Shown piece after piece: positions 17,440-26,739 of a DNA stretch of 64,000 nt. Position 1 is the stretch's first letter. Each line of letters starts with the position of its first letter. The DNA is from Azospirillum sp. TSA2s (lineage in GTDB: Bacteria; Pseudomonadota; Alphaproteobacteria; Azospirillales; Azospirillaceae). The notes under the pieces are model-generated. The model did no database searches and was not told the DNA's origin. It worked only from the letters and a program-made list of their open reading frames with translations. The translations under genes and the position numbers were made by a program. The stretch is taken from assembly GCF_004923315.1 (NCBI RefSeq), contig NZ_CP039647.1, positions 1 to 64,000 on the forward strand, read 5' to 3'.

Positions 17440-18236
17440 CCGGAACCGATGGACCGATGACGGACGAACTGCTCTACGAGGTGCGCGACGGCATCGCCCG
17501 CGTCACCTTCAACCGGCCCCAGGCGCGCAACGCCCTGACCTTCGCCATGTACGACCGGCTGGCGTCGGTCTGCGCCGAGGTCGACGACACGCCGGATATC
17601 CGCGCGATGCTGCTGACCGGTGCCGGCGACAAGGCCTTCGCCGCCGGCACCGACATCTCCCAGTTCAGGAGCTTCACGACGGCGGAGGACGCCCTGGCCT
17701 ACGAAGCGCGGATCGACCGCGTGCTGGGAGCCCTGGAGCGCTGCCGGGTGCCGACCATCGCTGCGGTCGCCGGGGCCTGTACCGGCGGCGGGGCCGGCAT
17801 CGCCGCCGCCTGCGACCTGCGGATCGGCGCCGCCAGCGCGAAATTCGGCTTTCCCATCGCGCGCACCCTGGGCAACTGCCTGTCGATGGGCAATTACGCC
17901 CGGCTGTCGGCGCTGATCGGTCCCGCCCGCGTCACGGAGATGATCTTCACCGCCCGCCTGATCGAGGCCGACGAGGCGAAGGCCATCGGTTTGGTGTCGG
18001 AGGTTCTCCCCGACGCGGCGGCGCTGGCGGAGCGCGCCGAAACGCTCGCCCGCACCGTTGCGTCCCACGCGCCTCTGACCCTGCGGGCGACCAAGGAGGC
18101 GTTGCGCCGGCTCCGGCAGGGCGGCGATCCGGGGACCGGAGAGGATCTGATCGTGATGTGCTACACGAGCGCGGATTTTCGTGAAGGGATGGACGCCTTC
18201 CTGAACAAGCGCCCGCCACGCTGGCGGGGCGAATAG
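17436..18236 (+). CDS. Enoyl-CoA hydratase/isomerase family protein
   Basis: This 266-residue crotonase-fold protein shows NRPQARNALTFAMYDRL, the oxyanion-hole segment KAFAAGTDISQF and the second CoA-binding segment ACTGGGAGIAAACDLRIG. The two glutamates of classical hydratases are not obvious in the GNCLSMGNYARLSALIG region. The exact reaction (hydratase, isomerase, hydrolase or lyase) is therefore open. A start at the overlapping ATG 17436 fits coupling to the CoA-transferase; ATG 17457 is an alternative. It ends the TRAP operon and converges with a LysR gene. Confidence 0.85.
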   Translation: MTGTDGPMTDELLYEVRDGIARVTFNRPQARNALTFAMYDRLASVCAEVDDTPDIRAMLLTGAGDKAFAAGTDISQFRSFTTAEDALAYEARIDRVLGALERCRVPTIAAVAGACTGGGAGIAAACDLRIGAASAKFGFPIARTLGNCLSMGNYARLSALIGPARVTEMIFTARLIEADEAKAIGLVSEVLPDAAALAERAETLARTVASHAPLTLRATKEALRRLRQGGDPGTGEDLIVMCYTSADFREGMDAFLNKRPPRWRGE

Positions 18237-18281
18237 CCCCTCTCAGGAAGCGGGGCTTCGGAGAGTCGCGGTGCGGTTCAC

Positions 18282-19238
18282 TCAGCGTCGGATCATTGGC
18301 TTGAGCCAGGGAGAGATGGCGAACACGTCGGTGAAATATCCCTGCTTGATGACTGCGCAACCCGCCTTGTGGATGTTGGCGGGCAGCGAGCCCAGTTCCC
18401 CCTTCCGGGTCACCACATGGATCGAGCGGCGGAACCCGGGGGTCGGCAACGGCAGCACGCGCATATGGTTCAGGTGCTGACGGCTTTTCACCAACGCGGT
18501 CGGCGGGAGCAGGCTCCATCCCATCTCTTCCGCCACCATCGCCATCACGGTGTCGGTCGCGTCGAAGGCGAAGCTGCGCGGCACCTCCATGCCCAAGCGC
18601 CGCAGATGCTGATCCACCAACCGGCCGAGCGCGCTGTCCGTCGTGCTGCGGATCAGCGGCAGGGTCCGGGACAGTGCTCGGAGAGCGACTTCATCGACGA
18701 CCTCGGGGCAACTGCGCGGCAGCAGCAGCACGAACGGCTCGGTGAGCAGGCACAGACTGTCCACTTGGTCCATGTCGTCGAAGCTGTCATTGGTGAACAG
18801 CACATCCAGGCGGCGGGCGAGGAACTGTTCGCGCAGTTGCCCGCACAAACCGGACGCGATGCTGAAGGATGGAACATTGTCGCGCAGCCGCTGAAGCAGC
18901 CGGGGAATAAAGGGTGCCGCCAGCGTGTCGATGCAGCCGATGCGCAGTTCCGGCATGAAGGGCGCATCCGTTCCGCCGATGGCAGCCGGCAATTGCCGCG
19001 CATCGGTCAGGATGCGGTTGCTCCAATGCCAAAGCCGCTGCCCGGCGGCGGTCAGCGCCATGGGCCTGATGCTGCGGTCGAGCAACTGGGTGGCGAAGGC
19101 GTTTTCCAGTTGGCGCACGACATGCGACACGGCCGATTGTGTCAGCCCCAGCCGCCCGGCGGCGCGGGTCATACTTCCCAACTCGGCGACGGCGACGAAC
19201 ACTTCCAGGGATCCCAGATCGAAGTCGCGGTGATGCAT
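18282..19238 (-). CDS. LysR-family transcriptional regulator
   Basis: This 318-residue LysR regulator has a helix-turn-helix at MTRAAGRLGLTQSAVSHVVR and a two-lobed effector domain (RIGCIDTLAAPFIP begins lobe I). The start at 19238 (MHHRDFDLGSLEVF) was chosen over an upstream in-frame ATG at 19280. It is divergent from the MmgE/PrpD gene, so regulation of that gene and autoregulation are likely. The inducer is unknown. Confidence 0.9.
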   Translation of the reverse strand: MHHRDFDLGSLEVFVAVAELGSMTRAAGRLGLTQSAVSHVVRQLENAFATQLLDRSIRPMALTAAGQRLWHWSNRILTDARQLPAAIGGTDAPFMPELRIGCIDTLAAPFIPRLLQRLRDNVPSFSIASGLCGQLREQFLARRLDVLFTNDSFDDMDQVDSLCLLTEPFVLLLPRSCPEVVDEVALRALSRTLPLIRSTTDSALGRLVDQHLRRLGMEVPRSFAFDATDTVMAMVAEEMGWSLLPPTALVKSRQHLNHMRVLPLPTPGFRRSIHVVTRKGELGSLPANIHKAGCAVIKQGYFTDVFAISPWLKPMIRR

Positions 19239-19276
19239 GGGGCTCCCATCTTCGGGTTTGGTGGCGGCTGCACATC

Positions 19277-19292
19277 GCATACTATCTTATGC
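19277..19292. promoter_or_regulatory. Candidate LysR operator
   Basis: GCATA-CTATCT-TATGC is an inverted repeat of two 5-bp arms with the T-N11-A style of LysR sites. It lies in the 174-base gap between the divergent LysR and MmgE/PrpD genes. Confidence 0.4.
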
Positions 19293-19412
19293 CCGATGCT
19301 CTCATGAATGCCGCTCATGCCGACCATGAAATAAATTTCTCCGGCTGACGATAATTGTGATTTTCGCGGCAGCCTGGGGGACCTGCTTGCACGTTCCGCC
19401 GGAGACCCTGCC

Positions 19413-20822
19413 ATGACGCTGCCCCCTGACGATCTCCCTTCCCCCACCGCCGCCGCCCGGCGGATCGGCGATTGGGTGGCGGGGTTGCAACGAAGCGATG
19501 TGCCGGAACCGACCGCTGCCGTCGCGCTGGACTGCATCGTTGACACGCTGGGGGTGGCGCTCGCCGGGACCAGGGAGGCGGCCACCCGACTGGCGGCGGA
19601 CGACGCGCGAGAAAGCTATGCCGTGGGACCATCGCGGCTGCTGATCGGTGGCCGCCTGTGCGCGGAGGGTGCCGCCTTCGCCAATGTCGCGGCCGCCCAT
19701 GTGCTGGATTTCGACGACAACAGCTATGCCGGCTTCGTCCACGGTTCCGCCGTCGTGGTGCCGACGGCGCTGGCGATGGTCGAGGCGGCCGGCGGTACGG
19801 GGGGCGATCTGCTCACCGCCGTTGTGGCCGGTGCGGAGGCGCAATATGCGTTGGCGGAGGCGGTCGGCAACGGGATCTATCATGCCGGCTGGTGGACCAC
19901 CGCGCTGTTCGGCACCGTCGGTGCTGCCGCCGCCAGCGCGAAGGCTCTCGGGCTGGACGGCCGGACTGCGGCAGACGCCATTGCCTTTGCGCTGTGCGGG
20001 ACCGGAGGTTTGCGCGCATGCTTCGGCACGGGTGCGAAGCCGCTGCTTGCCGCACAGGCCGCGGCGAACGGAGTGCAAGCTGCCCGGCTGGCCGCGCGAG
20101 GCCTGACTGTGCCCCATGGGGTGGTGGAGGATCCGCGCGGTTTCGCCCGGCTGATTGCGGCCGACCATTTCGATCCGACGGCTCTGGATGCGCTCGGACG
20201 GCGCTGGCGCCTGCTGGCCCCCGGCATCGACACCAAGCTCTATCCGGTCTGCCTGTCCGCCCATGCCGCCATCGACGCGGTGCGCGACCTGATGGCGGAA
20301 GGGGGACTCACGTCCCGTGACATCCGGGCAATCGACTGCCGGGTTCCGCCGGTTGTGGCCGCCAACCTGACCTATCACCGGCCGATGACAGCGGGGGAAG
20401 CCCGCTTCAGCCTGCCTTTCGCGGTGGCCTGCGCGATGCTGCACGGAACGCTGGCGCTGGAGCATCTGGATGAGGCGGCACTGGCCGATCCGGTGCTGCG
20501 CCAAGCCATGACCTGTGTCTCGATGACAGTCGATCCCTGGTGGAACGCCGATCCCGACCGCGCCCGCACCGCACCGGAGGGCGCCGAGGTGAGTATCGAG
20601 ACAATGGAGGGGGAGCGCTTCGTCCGCTTCTGCGCCTCGGCACGCGGCACGGTGGCCCGCCCACTGTCGGCGGCGGAGCATGCCGCCAAATTCCGAACCT
20701 GCGCCGCCCGCGCGGTCGGGCTGGACGAAGCGGAACGCCTCCACCGGAAATTGCGCCAACTTGAGGCGGAGTCCGACCTGTCTCGCCTGTTCGACTTCAC
20801 CCACCATGCCGGCTGTTCATGA
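19413..20822 (+). CDS. MmgE/PrpD family protein
   Basis: This 469-residue member of the MmgE/PrpD fold family includes 2-methylcitrate dehydratase and cis-aconitate decarboxylase among its relatives. Landmarks are ALDCIVDTLGVALAGT, VAAAHVLDFDDN and VHGSAVVVPTALAMVEAAGG, plus KLYPVCLSAHAAIDAVRDL in the second half. The reaction is probably a dehydration, isomerisation or decarboxylation of a carboxylic acid, and the substrate cannot be read from sequence. It is transcribed alone from the LysR divergent region and ends at a strong terminator, so it is a separate unit from the following ABC transporter. Confidence 0.85.
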   Translation: MTLPPDDLPSPTAAARRIGDWVAGLQRSDVPEPTAAVALDCIVDTLGVALAGTREAATRLAADDARESYAVGPSRLLIGGRLCAEGAAFANVAAAHVLDFDDNSYAGFVHGSAVVVPTALAMVEAAGGTGGDLLTAVVAGAEAQYALAEAVGNGIYHAGWWTTALFGTVGAAAASAKALGLDGRTAADAIAFALCGTGGLRACFGTGAKPLLAAQAAANGVQAARLAARGLTVPHGVVEDPRGFARLIAADHFDPTALDALGRRWRLLAPGIDTKLYPVCLSAHAAIDAVRDLMAEGGLTSRDIRAIDCRVPPVVAANLTYHRPMTAGEARFSLPFAVACAMLHGTLALEHLDEAALADPVLRQAMTCVSMTVDPWWNADPDRARTAPEGAEVSIETMEGERFVRFCASARGTVARPLSAAEHAAKFRTCAARAVGLDEAERLHRKLRQLEAESDLSRLFDFTHHAGCS

Positions 20823-20845
20823 TGTCGATGAAAATCCGTCATGGT

Positions 20846-20879
20846 GGGCTGCCGCTCGATCGGCGGCAGCCCGCTTTTT
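20846..20879 (+). terminator. Rho-independent terminator after MmgE/PrpD gene
   Basis: A perfect 10-bp stem, GGGCTGCCGC pairing with GCGGCAGCCC around a TCGATCG loop, is followed by GCTTTTT. This is the textbook form. Confidence 0.88.
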
Positions 20880-21112
20880 CAACAAGCGGGCCCATCGGAC
20901 CATTCGCGGAAAACTCAGGAAAACCAGCGGCTTCGTCGAGAGTGCACTGCACAATTTCTATGCGAGGCGGCCGCTTGCCTAAGTTTTAGCCCGATTGTCG
21001 CCCGGATTATCGTCCTCCCGCCCCCCTTTCCTCCGGCTGCGGCCTTGTGAGACCGTTTTGATCAAGCAGAAACCAAGGTCCGCCGAAAGGACCGGTAAAC
21101 AGAGGGGCTTTC
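20880..21112. promoter_or_regulatory. Upstream region of the dipeptide-type ABC operon
   Basis: These bases hold no gene. A GTGCA-C-TGCAC palindrome at 20942-20952 may be a regulator site. The binding-protein start at 21113 is preceded by an AGAGGGG ribosome site. I see no recognisable riboswitch fold. Confidence 0.35.
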
Positions 21113-22615
21113 ATGATGATGCGACGTATGGTGGCGCGGGCCGTGCTCTCGGCCATCCTCCTGTCCGGGACGGCGATGTCGGTCCAGGCCGCGGGTACGC
21201 TCAAGGTCTCCGTGGATTCGAACCTGAACACGCTGGATCCCGCCAAAATGAAGGGCGGTCAGGAGTATGTCGCCGCGTATCTGATCTTCAACGGCCTGAC
21301 CGTCATCGGTCACGACATGACGGTGAAGCCCGATCTGGCCGAACGCTGGGAGCACAGCGACGACCTGAAGACCTGGACCTTCCACCTGCGCAAGGGCGTG
21401 AAGTTCCACAACGGCAAAGACCTGGAGGCCGAGGACGTCGTCGCCACCATCGCCCGCATCCAGGACAAGGCGACCGGCTCCACCGCCCGCGTCAATTTCG
21501 AGATCGTTGAGTCGATGAAGGCGCTGGACCCCTTGACCGTCCAGTTCCAGTTGAAGAGCCCCTATGCCGGCTTCGCCGAGCTGTTCGGCGAGCGGCAGGC
21601 GCGCATCGTGCCGCGCGACGCCGTCGACACACTGGCATCCAAGCCGGTCGGCACCGGTCCGTTCGAGTTCGTCTCCTTCGCCCCCGGCGACCGCATCGTC
21701 CTGAAGCGCAACCCCAACTATTTCGAACCCGGCCTGCCGAAGCTGGACGAGGTGGTGGTGCGCATCCTGCCGGAACCGGCGGCCCAGGTGGCGGCGCTGA
21801 CCACCGGCGAATTGGATCTGGTGTGGAACCTGCCGCTGGAGGCCATCGACAAGATCAAGGCGGACCCGAAGCTGAAGATCGATTCCGTCCCGACCTCGAC
21901 CTGGGACGGCGTCATCATGAACAATAAGGTGAAGCCGTTCGACGATCCGCGCGTGCGCAAGGCGGTGGCGATGGCGCTCGACAAGCAGGCGATCACCCAG
22001 ATCGCCCTGTTCGGGCACGGCACGCCGACCCATTCGCCGATCCCGCCAAGCCACCCCTACTACAACAAGGATCTGAAGATCGCGAAGGGCGACCCGGCCG
22101 GGGCGAAGAAGCTGCTGGCCGAGGCGGGCTATCCCAACGGGTTTGAGGTCACGCTGCACACGCCGGCCGGCCGCGCCACCCGCGAACGTCTCGGCCTTGC
22201 CGTGCGTGAATTGCTGAAGCCGGCGGGGATCACCGTCAATGTTCAGCGCGTGCCTTTCGACGTCTTCCTGAAGGACATCGAAGGCAAGGCCGGCTTCTAC
22301 ATCGACGGATTCTTCAGCCGTCCGACCATCGATACCTCCGTCTATCCCTGGTACCACTCGCGCGGATCGTGGAACACCGCGCTGTGGAACTACTCCAACC
22401 CCAAGATGGACACGCTGCTCGACAACGCCCGCCAAGCCAAGAGCGAGGACGAGGCCAAGTCGCTCTACCAGCAGGTCCAGGCGCTGGCGGTGGAGGATTC
22501 GCCGGGCGTGATCCCCTACGTCATCAACCACATCAACGGCCTCAGCACCAAGGTGCACGGCTTCCATTCGCACCCGATGATGTTCCTCGACCTGCGCGAT
22601 GTGTCGGTCGACTGA
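21113..22615 (+). CDS. Dipeptide/oligopeptide-type ABC transporter solute-binding protein (family 5)
   Basis: This 500-residue family 5 extracellular binding protein starts with a signal peptide (MRRMVARAVLSAILLSG, cleavage after VQAA). Family features include LKVSVDSNLNTLDPAKM, LAERWEHSDDLKTWTFHLRK and VKFHNGKDLEAEDVVATI. Ligands of this family are peptides, sugars, glutathione or opine-like compounds. The downstream catabolic genes (ureohydrolase, HutF, ArgE) suggest an N-substituted amino acid or guanidino or formimino compound, but that is inference. It heads the operon with its permeases and ATPases. Confidence 0.92.
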   Translation: MMMRRMVARAVLSAILLSGTAMSVQAAGTLKVSVDSNLNTLDPAKMKGGQEYVAAYLIFNGLTVIGHDMTVKPDLAERWEHSDDLKTWTFHLRKGVKFHNGKDLEAEDVVATIARIQDKATGSTARVNFEIVESMKALDPLTVQFQLKSPYAGFAELFGERQARIVPRDAVDTLASKPVGTGPFEFVSFAPGDRIVLKRNPNYFEPGLPKLDEVVVRILPEPAAQVAALTTGELDLVWNLPLEAIDKIKADPKLKIDSVPTSTWDGVIMNNKVKPFDDPRVRKAVAMALDKQAITQIALFGHGTPTHSPIPPSHPYYNKDLKIAKGDPAGAKKLLAEAGYPNGFEVTLHTPAGRATRERLGLAVRELLKPAGITVNVQRVPFDVFLKDIEGKAGFYIDGFFSRPTIDTSVYPWYHSRGSWNTALWNYSNPKMDTLLDNARQAKSEDEAKSLYQQVQALAVEDSPGVIPYVINHINGLSTKVHGFHSHPMMFLDLRDVSVD

Positions 22616-22624
22616 GGCCGATCG

Positions 22625-22655
22625 GGAGCCGGCCGCGTCCATGGCGGCCGGTTCC
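22625..22655 (+). terminator. Intercistronic stem-loop after the binding-protein gene
   Basis: GGAGCCGGCCGC pairs with GCGGCCGGTTCC (one G-T pair) around a seven-base loop and runs into CCCTTCC. There is no T run. It probably stabilises the binding-protein message over that of the permeases. Confidence 0.45.
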
Positions 22656-22681
22656 CCCTTCCTCCTTCCGGGGATGCTGCC

Positions 22682-23638
22682 ATGCTTGCCTACACATTGA
22701 CCCGTCTCGTCTATCTGGCGCTGGTCCTGGCCGTGATGTCGGTCCTGATCTTCCTGGTGACGCAGGCGATGCCCGGCGACGTCGCCTCGATGATCGCCGG
22801 CCAGTTCGCCTCCAAGGAGGTGGTGGACGCCATTGCGGTCAAACTTGGCCTCGACCAGCCCTTGATCGTCCAGTACGGGCAATGGGCGGCCGGCATCCTG
22901 CGCGGCGACCTCGGCCGCTCGCTGGTGCTCGAACAGCCGATCGCTCCCATCCTGATGGAGGCGCTGGCCCGCTCGCTGGTGCTGGCCGTCGTGGCGCTGG
23001 CGGTGGTGGCGGTGGTCGGCATCGGGCTCGGCGTCCTGGCGGCGGTGCAGCGCGGCAAGCTGACCGACCAGCTGGTTTCCGGCATCTCCTACCTCGGCAT
23101 CGCGGTCCCCGACTTCTTCTGGGCCATCGTGCTGGTGCTGATCTTCGGCAGCTATATGAAGCTGTTGCCGACCGGCGGCTATGCCCCGATCTCCGACGGT
23201 TTCCTGCCCTGGGCCTCGCATCTGGTGCTGCCGGTCATCACGCTGGTGCTGATGCTGCTGGCACGCATCGCCCGGCTGACGCGGTCCAGCATGATCGACG
23301 TGCTGCAGACCAACTATGTGAAGTTCGCCCGCGCCAAGGGCATGCCGGAATCGGTGGTCATCCTGCGCCATGCGCTGAAGAACGCGCTGCTGCCGACGAT
23401 CACCGTGCTCGCCATCGACTTCGGCCTGATCCTGGGCGGCGTGGTGGTGATCGAGACGATCTTCTCCTATCCGGGGATGGGCCGGCTTTTGCTGTTCGCC
23501 ATCCAGCGCCACGACCTGCCGCTGATCCAGGCAACGATCCTCGTGGTCTCCGCCGCCTACTGCCTCGCCAACCTGACCGCCGACCTGCTCTACGCCTATG
23601 TGAACCCGAAGATCCGCCACGGCATGAAGGCCGCCTGA
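22682..23638 (+). CDS. ABC transporter permease, DppB-like
   Basis: This 318-residue protein has about six transmembrane helices and the DppB signature (LTRLVYLALVLAVMSVLIFL at the N-terminus). The EAA cytoplasmic loop is in ARAKGMPESVVILRHALKNA, which contacts the ATPase. It pairs with the following DppC-like permease one base downstream to form the transport channel. Confidence 0.93.
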   Translation: MLAYTLTRLVYLALVLAVMSVLIFLVTQAMPGDVASMIAGQFASKEVVDAIAVKLGLDQPLIVQYGQWAAGILRGDLGRSLVLEQPIAPILMEALARSLVLAVVALAVVAVVGIGLGVLAAVQRGKLTDQLVSGISYLGIAVPDFFWAIVLVLIFGSYMKLLPTGGYAPISDGFLPWASHLVLPVITLVLMLLARIARLTRSSMIDVLQTNYVKFARAKGMPESVVILRHALKNALLPTITVLAIDFGLILGGVVVIETIFSYPGMGRLLLFAIQRHDLPLIQATILVVSAAYCLANLTADLLYAYVNPKIRHGMKAA

Positions 23639-23639
23639 C

Positions 23640-24500
23640 ATGACCGACGCGTCCCCCGTCCAACTGGCGCCGCGCCGCCGACTGCCTGACCTGCCCGTCT
23701 CGCTCATCCTCGGCATTCTTCTGCTTGCCCCTCTGGTGGTGGCCGCCGTCGCCGGCTCCTGGCTTGCCCCCTATCCCTATGACGAAATGAACATCATGAG
23801 CCGGCTGCAGCCGCCGGGGGCCGAGTTCTGGTTCGGCACCGACGAATTCGGCCGCGACGTGTTCAGCCGCACCCTGGTCGGCACCGGCAGCTCGCTGGTG
23901 ATGGGCGTGGCAGCCACAGCGCTGAGTCTGCTGGCCGGCGTGCCGCTTGGGCTGATCGCCGGCTACAAGGGCGGGCGCGTCGGCGAGGCGATCATGCGGG
24001 CCATGGACGTGCTGATGTCCTTCCCGCCGATCCTGCTGGGCATCCTGGTGCTGGCCGTCACCCAGCCGGCGCAATGGAAGGCCATCGTCGCCATCGGCAT
24101 CGTCTATGTGCCGCAGGTGGTCCGCCTGACCCGCGCCATCACGCTGGAGCTGATGCAGGAGGAGTTCATCACCGCCGCCCGCCTGCGCGGGGAGAGCGCC
24201 GCCTACATCCTCTTCCATGAAATCCTGCCGAACATCTGGCCGCCACTGGCGGTGGAGGCCAGCCTGCGCGTGGTCTTCGCCATCCTGCTCGGCGCCTCGC
24301 TCAGCTTCATCGGCATGGGGGCGCAGCCGCCCTCCTCCGACTGGGGCCTGATGATCAGCGAGGCCCGCCCCTTCGTCGAACAGGCGCCCTGGATCGCGCT
24401 GTGCCCCGGCTTCGCGCTGGCCACCGCGGTGATCGGCATCAACCTGCTGGGCGACGGGCTGCGTGCCCTGCTCGACCCGCGCAACACGGGAGCGCACTGA
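23640..24500 (+). CDS. ABC transporter permease, DppC-like
   Basis: This 286-residue permease has the DppC-type N-terminal OppC extension, then GTDEFGRDVFSRTLVGTGSS and the EAA loop AARLRGESAAYILFHEILPN. It starts one base after the DppB-like stop, so translation is coupled. The channel is completed with the DppB-like partner and driven by the fused ATPase encoded next. Confidence 0.93.
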   Translation: MTDASPVQLAPRRRLPDLPVSLILGILLLAPLVVAAVAGSWLAPYPYDEMNIMSRLQPPGAEFWFGTDEFGRDVFSRTLVGTGSSLVMGVAATALSLLAGVPLGLIAGYKGGRVGEAIMRAMDVLMSFPPILLGILVLAVTQPAQWKAIVAIGIVYVPQVVRLTRAITLELMQEEFITAARLRGESAAYILFHEILPNIWPPLAVEASLRVVFAILLGASLSFIGMGAQPPSSDWGLMISEARPFVEQAPWIALCPGFALATAVIGINLLGDGLRALLDPRNTGAH

Positions 24501-24501
24501 G

Positions 24502-26634
24502 ATGATGACCGCTCCGCAAGCCCGCCCAACCGTCGCCCCGGTGACCGTTCCGGCGTCCGCGCCAGAACCGGCGCCGCTGCTCGAGGTTCGCGGCCTGACC
24601 ATCAGCTACGGCAACGCCCGCGGCACGCTGCGCGCCGCCAGCGACGTCAGCTTCGCCATCCGTCCCGGCGAGGTGATGGGTCTGGTCGGCGAGTCCGGAT
24701 CGGGCAAGAGCACCATCGCCATGGCCATCCTCGATCTGCTGGGCGGCGGCGGCCGGGTGGACTCCGGCGAGATCCTGTTCGACGGGACCGATCTGCGCCG
24801 ATTGTCCGCACCCGAACGCCGGGCGCTGCGCGGGGACAAGATCGCCGCCGTCTTCCAGGATCCCTTCACCTCGCTGAACCCGGCGCTGACCGTCGGCCGC
24901 CAGATCGCCGAACCGCTGATCCAGCACAAGGGCTTGTCTCCGCGGCAGGCGGCGGTGCGGGTGCAGGATCTGCTGGCGGAGGTCGGCATCCGCGATCCCC
25001 GCCGCGTCGCCGCCGCCTACCCGCACGAGCTGTCGGGCGGCATGCAGCAGCGGGCGCTGATCGCCACCGCGCTCGGCTGCGAGCCCAAGCTGCTGATCCT
25101 CGACGAGCCGACCACCGCGCTCGACGTGACGGTGGAGGCCCGCATCATCGATCTGCTGGCAAAGCTGTGCGACAGCCACCAGCTCAGCGCGCTGTTTGTC
25201 TCCCACAATCTCGGCATCGTCAACCGCATCTGCCAGACCGTCACCGTCCTCTATGGAGGACTGGTGGTGGAGACGGGACCGACCGGCCGCGTGCTGTCCC
25301 GCCCGGCCCATCCCTATGCCAAGGGGCTGGTCGCCGCCCTGCCGCGCATCACCGCCGGCCGGCGCCACCGCCTGCCCTCGATCCCCGGCACGGTCGCCAA
25401 GCTGTCCGGGCCGCCCGCCGCCTGCGTCTTCGCCCCGCGCTGCCCCTTCGCCGAGGAGACCTGCCGCAGCCAGCCGCAGGCGATGTACGCGGACGCGGCC
25501 GGCGACGGCGTGCGCTGCTGGAAGGCCGATGCCCTGACCGGCACGCCATGGCCGGACGAGGATGCTGCGGCCCGCGCATCCGCCCCGCCAGCACCGGCGC
25601 AGCGTTCCGCCCCGCTGGTGGAGGTGGATCATCTGCGCAAGGTCTACGGCGCCAGCCGCTCCATCCTCCCCTGGCTGCGCCGGGCCGGCACCGTGGCGGT
25701 GGAGGATGTCTCCTTCACCGTCGGCCGCGGCGAGGTGGTGGGGGTGGTCGGCGAAAGCGGCAGCGGCAAGAGCACCATCGGCCGCGCCCTGCTGGCGCTG
25801 ACCGAACCCAGCGCCGGCACCGTGCTGTTCGACGGCGCCGACCTGACCCGGCAGGTGAAGCAGGGCGACCAGGATCTGCGCCGGCGCGCCCAGCTGGTCT
25901 TCCAGAATTCCGCCGCCTCGCTGAACCCGCGCAAGACGGTGGGGGACGCCATGGACCGGCCGCTGGTGCTGGCCGGCCGGGCGGACGCGGAGGAGCGGCG
26001 CAAGACCGTCGCCGGTCTGCTGACCCGCGTTGGGCTGCCGGCCGCCTATGCCGACCGCTACCCGCACGAACTGAGCGGCGGCGAACGCCAGCGCGTCAAC
26101 ATCGCCCGCGCGCTCGCCACCGACCCCGACTTCGTCGTCTGCGACGAGGCGGTGTCGGCGCTCGACGTCTCGGTCCAGGCCAACATCCTGAATCTGCTGG
26201 CCGAACTGCGCGACGAGATGGGGCTGTCCTATCTCTTCATCACCCACGACATCGCCGTCGTGTCGCACATCGCCGACCGCGTGCTGGTCGTCTATGGCGG
26301 CACCATCTGCGAGGAGGGTCCGACCGGCCGCGTGCTCCGCCCGCCCTACCATCCCTATACCGAGGCGCTGCTGTCCGCGGTGCCACGACTGGCCGAGGAT
26401 GGTCAGGAGGCGCCACGGATCCTGCTGGAGGACGCGGCCCCCACCCCTGGCGGGCAGGGCTGCGCCTTCGCCGCCCGCTGCCCGCGCAAGCTGGGTGCGG
26501 TCTGCGACGAACAGGCTCCACCGGTCCACCGGACGGACGACGGCCACCGCATCGCCTGCCACATCCCGCTGGCGACGCTGGCCGAACGCGCCGCGGTCTT
26601 CCCGGAACTGGCCGGCGACACCCCGCTCCGCTGA
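24502..26634 (+). CDS. Fused double ATP-binding ABC protein (DppD-DppF type)
   Basis: The 710-residue protein joins two full ATPase domains. The first has Walker A GESGSGKST near residue 70, signature ELSGGMQQRALIA and Walker B LLILDEPTTALD. The second repeats Walker A GESGSGKST near residue 420, signature ELSGGERQRVNIA and Walker B FVVCDEAVSALD. Each half ends with the oligopeptide-ABC C-terminal domain, with cysteine motifs such as CVFAPRCPFAEETC and CAFAARCPRKLGAVC that may bind an Fe-S cluster. In E. coli the two halves are separate genes. The start was set at ATG 24502, directly after the DppC stop, not at an earlier in-frame ATG inside dppC. Confidence 0.93.
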   Translation: MMTAPQARPTVAPVTVPASAPEPAPLLEVRGLTISYGNARGTLRAASDVSFAIRPGEVMGLVGESGSGKSTIAMAILDLLGGGGRVDSGEILFDGTDLRRLSAPERRALRGDKIAAVFQDPFTSLNPALTVGRQIAEPLIQHKGLSPRQAAVRVQDLLAEVGIRDPRRVAAAYPHELSGGMQQRALIATALGCEPKLLILDEPTTALDVTVEARIIDLLAKLCDSHQLSALFVSHNLGIVNRICQTVTVLYGGLVVETGPTGRVLSRPAHPYAKGLVAALPRITAGRRHRLPSIPGTVAKLSGPPAACVFAPRCPFAEETCRSQPQAMYADAAGDGVRCWKADALTGTPWPDEDAAARASAPPAPAQRSAPLVEVDHLRKVYGASRSILPWLRRAGTVAVEDVSFTVGRGEVVGVVGESGSGKSTIGRALLALTEPSAGTVLFDGADLTRQVKQGDQDLRRRAQLVFQNSAASLNPRKTVGDAMDRPLVLAGRADAEERRKTVAGLLTRVGLPAAYADRYPHELSGGERQRVNIARALATDPDFVVCDEAVSALDVSVQANILNLLAELRDEMGLSYLFITHDIAVVSHIADRVLVVYGGTICEEGPTGRVLRPPYHPYTEALLSAVPRLAEDGQEAPRILLEDAAPTPGGQGCAFAARCPRKLGAVCDEQAPPVHRTDDGHRIACHIPLATLAERAAVFPELAGDTPLR

Positions 26635-26660
26635 CCGGTCCATTCTGAACGCCTAGTCCA

Positions 26661-26686
26661 CCGGCGCACCCCACCAGGGGCGCCGG
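26661..26686 (+). terminator. Stem-loop between the ABC ATPase and RidA genes
   Basis: CCGGCG-CA-CCCC-ACCA-GGGG-CGCCGG forms ten base pairs with a two-base bulge. No T run follows, so it is a likely processing or attenuation hairpin inside the operon. Confidence 0.4.
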
Positions 26687-26739
26687 GCGCCACCTCCTTG
26701 CCTCTTTACCCAACCCCAAACCTAGCCAGGGCTTCCGCC

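Noticed and set aside
18237..18281. AGCCCC/GGGGCT repeat between the converging crotonase and LysR genes
   Set aside because: Only six pairs with an eleven-base loop and no T run; not a convincing terminator.
21062..23716. 884-residue minus-strand open frame
   Set aside because: Antisense to the binding-protein and permease genes, which have clear family motifs; no motif of its own.
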